A DNA stretch of 37,563 bases from an uncultured bacterium (GTDB taxonomy: Bacteria; Planctomycetota; Phycisphaerae; Phycisphaerales; SM1A02): NCBI GenBank assembly GCA_903927725.1, contig CAIYOC010000189.1, forward strand, positions 1 through 37,563, in the 5' to 3' direction. The position numbers were made by a program, and so were the translations under genes. This document shows positions 35,636 to 37,563 of this stretch, piece after piece (the stretch's first letter is position 1; every line of letters starts with the position of its first letter). Under the pieces are notes generated by a model. The model made no database searches. It was not told the origin of the DNA and saw nothing but the letters and a program-made list of their open reading frames with translations.

Positions 35636-36805
35636 ATGTCCGCCGCGCCCGATCCTCTTGCCCTGACCAGCCTTGCGTTCGTCGATGCCGCCAAGGCTGC
35701 GGGCATTGCGCGCGGCGTGGCGCTCGAGGCGTATCGCGCCGTGCACCGTCGCGGCGAATGGCTGCCGTGGATGGCGCCCCCGCCGCCGGCGCCCGTGCGC
35801 GAACTCATCGATGGCAAGACGGTCAAGTTCCTGCTGCAGGTCGACGGCGACTACGAGACCGAGAGCGTGGTGATCCCGATGCCGCACCGCACGGGCTGGT
35901 TCAGCCGCACGCTCTGCGTGAGCAGCCAAGTCGGCTGCGCGATGGGCTGCCGCTTCTGCGAGACCGCGCAGATGGGCCTGCTGCGCCACCTTTCCGTGCG
36001 CGAGATCGTGCAGCAGGTGCACCAGGCGATCTTCACGGTCGCCAACCCTTGGGATGACGAGCCCGCGACGGCCGGACCGGGGCGCGCGCCGGCGCCGGCC
36101 TTGATCGGCGAGGGCGAGACGAATCCACGTGGACCCGGTCGCGGCTTCCCGGTGAAGAACCTTGTCTTCATGGGCATGGGTGAACCCATGGACAACATCG
36201 AGGCCGTGCTCGGCGCGATCCGCATCATCGCCGACAAGAATGGCCCGGGGCTTGCACCCCGGCACATCACGATCTCCACGGTCGGTCGCACCGATGGGAT
36301 CCGCCGGCTCGGTGAGTTCATCGGCGAGCGCGGGTTCCACCAGGTGCAGCTGGCGGTCAGCCTGAACGCCCCCAACGACGAGGTGCGCAGCTCGATCATG
36401 CCGATCAACCGCGCCGAGCCGATGGCCAAGCTCCGGCAGGCGATGATGGAGTTCCCCAAGCGGCCGAGCGCCGCGCTGTGCGTGGAGTACGTGCTGATTC
36501 CCGGCGTGAACGACTCGATGGACCACTGCGACGAGGTCTGCGCGTTCCTCAAGGGCATGCGCTGCAGCCTGAACGTGATCCCCTACAACCCGCGGCGCAA
36601 CAGCCCGTGGCCCGCGCCCTCGGATGAGTCCGTGGATGCGTTCGTCAACCGCGCGGTCGCCAACGGCCAGTTCACCAAGATCCGCGGCACCAAGGGCCGC
36701 AGCGCGATGGCCGCGTGCGGCCAGCTCGGCAACGAGCAAATCCGCGCCCGCAAGCGGGTCGGCGAGGACGGCGCCACCGTGGGACTGACGGTCCGGGGGG
36801 AGTGA
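35636..36805 (+). CDS. rlmN: Radical SAM 23S rRNA (A2503-C2) methyltransferase RlmN
   Basis: TLCVSSQVGCAMGCRFCETAQMGLLRHLSVREIVQQV, NLVFMGMGEPMDNIEAVLGAI, SLNAPNDEVRSSIMPINRAEPM, GRSAMAACGQLGNE. Confidence 0.93.
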   Translation: MSAAPDPLALTSLAFVDAAKAAGIARGVALEAYRAVHRRGEWLPWMAPPPPAPVRELIDGKTVKFLLQVDGDYETESVVIPMPHRTGWFSRTLCVSSQVGCAMGCRFCETAQMGLLRHLSVREIVQQVHQAIFTVANPWDDEPATAGPGRAPAPALIGEGETNPRGPGRGFPVKNLVFMGMGEPMDNIEAVLGAIRIIADKNGPGLAPRHITISTVGRTDGIRRLGEFIGERGFHQVQLAVSLNAPNDEVRSSIMPINRAEPMAKLRQAMMEFPKRPSAALCVEYVLIPGVNDSMDHCDEVCAFLKGMRCSLNVIPYNPRRNSPWPAPSDESVDAFVNRAVANGQFTKIRGTKGRSAMAACGQLGNEQIRARKRVGEDGATVGLTVRGE

Positions 36806-36812
36806 GGACCAC

Positions 36813-37562
36813 TTATCGATCCGCCGCCAAGAGAGCGGCCATCATGGCATGGGCAACGGCGTCGTAGCCATTCAGCTGGGTTGCGCTGAAGTTGAGGTGT
36901 GCTTGACCAGCTGCGTCGTAGAGGCTCCCCGAAGGAGTGGTCCCGGCCAGAAGACGGGACGTGGGGTACAGCGCGTTGATGTCAACGACGGTCACGCCAC
37001 GATCTGCCTGCTGCCGTCCAAAGTCGCTGGCGCCGAGCGCCACGGCATCACGCGTGCTGTTCCAAGCAGCGATGGTCGTGGTGGGATGCGTGACGCTCAG
37101 GACGAAGGCCAGGGTCGAGGCGTCATGACCGAGCGCCTGCCAGCGGCTCCGGATCCTCGACACCATCCGATCCATGTTCGCCGTCCACGATGCCCCCGTA
37201 TCGGGCCCATTGATACCGGTATTCATGAAGCACAGAACGCGGCCGGTGCCTCCACAAGCGACCTGTCGGTCGTGCAGTTCATCGAGGTACGCGTCGAGCA
37301 CACCACCCATCCCCTCGAGCCGATCAGCAATCTGCTCGGTGGTCTTGCCGCCGTCGTAGATCAGCGGATTGATCGCGTAGCCACGGGCAGCGCGCTTGAC
37401 GATCGAGTGCCACAGGCAGGCAAACGGGCCGGCCGTCGGGACCCCCTGCGAGAAACCATCCCACCCCGCGCGGACGGCCACGGCGGGAGTCGGGACAGTG
37501 AAGTCAAGACTTGCGGTTCCTGTCCAGTCACCGGCCACGCCACCGCCGGTCGACGTGTAGGA
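36813..37562 (-). CDS. SGNH/GDSL-like hydrolase domain protein (N-terminus beyond right edge)
   Basis: Frame open to the window edge (SYTSTGGGVAGDWTGTASLDFTV...); INPLIYDGGKTTEQIADRL, VLCFMNTGINGPDTGASW, GQAHLNFSATQLNGYDAVAHAMMAALLA are consistent with an SGNH fold. Confidence 0.65.
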   Translation of the reverse strand, partial: SYTSTGGGVAGDWTGTASLDFTVPTPAVAVRAGWDGFSQGVPTAGPFACLWHSIVKRAARGYAINPLIYDGGKTTEQIADRLEGMGGVLDAYLDELHDRQVACGGTGRVLCFMNTGINGPDTGASWTANMDRMVSRIRSRWQALGHDASTLAFVLSVTHPTTTIAAWNSTRDAVALGASDFGRQQADRGVTVVDINALYPTSRLLAGTTPSGSLYDAAGQAHLNFSATQLNGYDAVAHAMMAALLAADR

Positions 37563-37563
37563 C

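Overview
This is a GC-rich chromosomal window. Its gene content looks like Planctomycetota, probably Phycisphaerae: GC-type dockerin-like tags, FG-GAP/ASPIC-UnbV proteins, and a mur cluster without ftsA/ftsZ. Taxonomy is inference only. The left half is mostly housekeeping. It contains a dockerin/IPT/SUMF1 surface protein (truncated at the left edge), an HpnH-like radical SAM enzyme, an ECF sigma factor overlapping a possible anti-sigma/pseudopilin-like protein, rpmI-rplT, a GT-C-like membrane protein with a PpiC lipoprotein, an NtrC-type regulator followed by two LptF/LptG-family permeases, murC-murB-ddl with a divergent ftsQ-like gene, and greA. The right half (about 18.4-35.6 kb) is the unusual part. 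It holds four FG-GAP-type proteins (three with ASPIC/UnbV-like C-termini), TPR modules, a membrane-anchored pentaheme cytochrome c/TPR fusion, a di-heme oxidoreductase with a dockerin-like tail, and a tightly overlapping fdx-iscX-nitrilase-TPR/FG-GAP gene string. I propose this as a candidate, poorly described cell-surface redox/maturation locus; its function is not established by the sequence. An RlmN gene and an edge-truncated SGNH-like hydrolase close the window. I found no rRNA, tRNA, CRISPR array or transposase.
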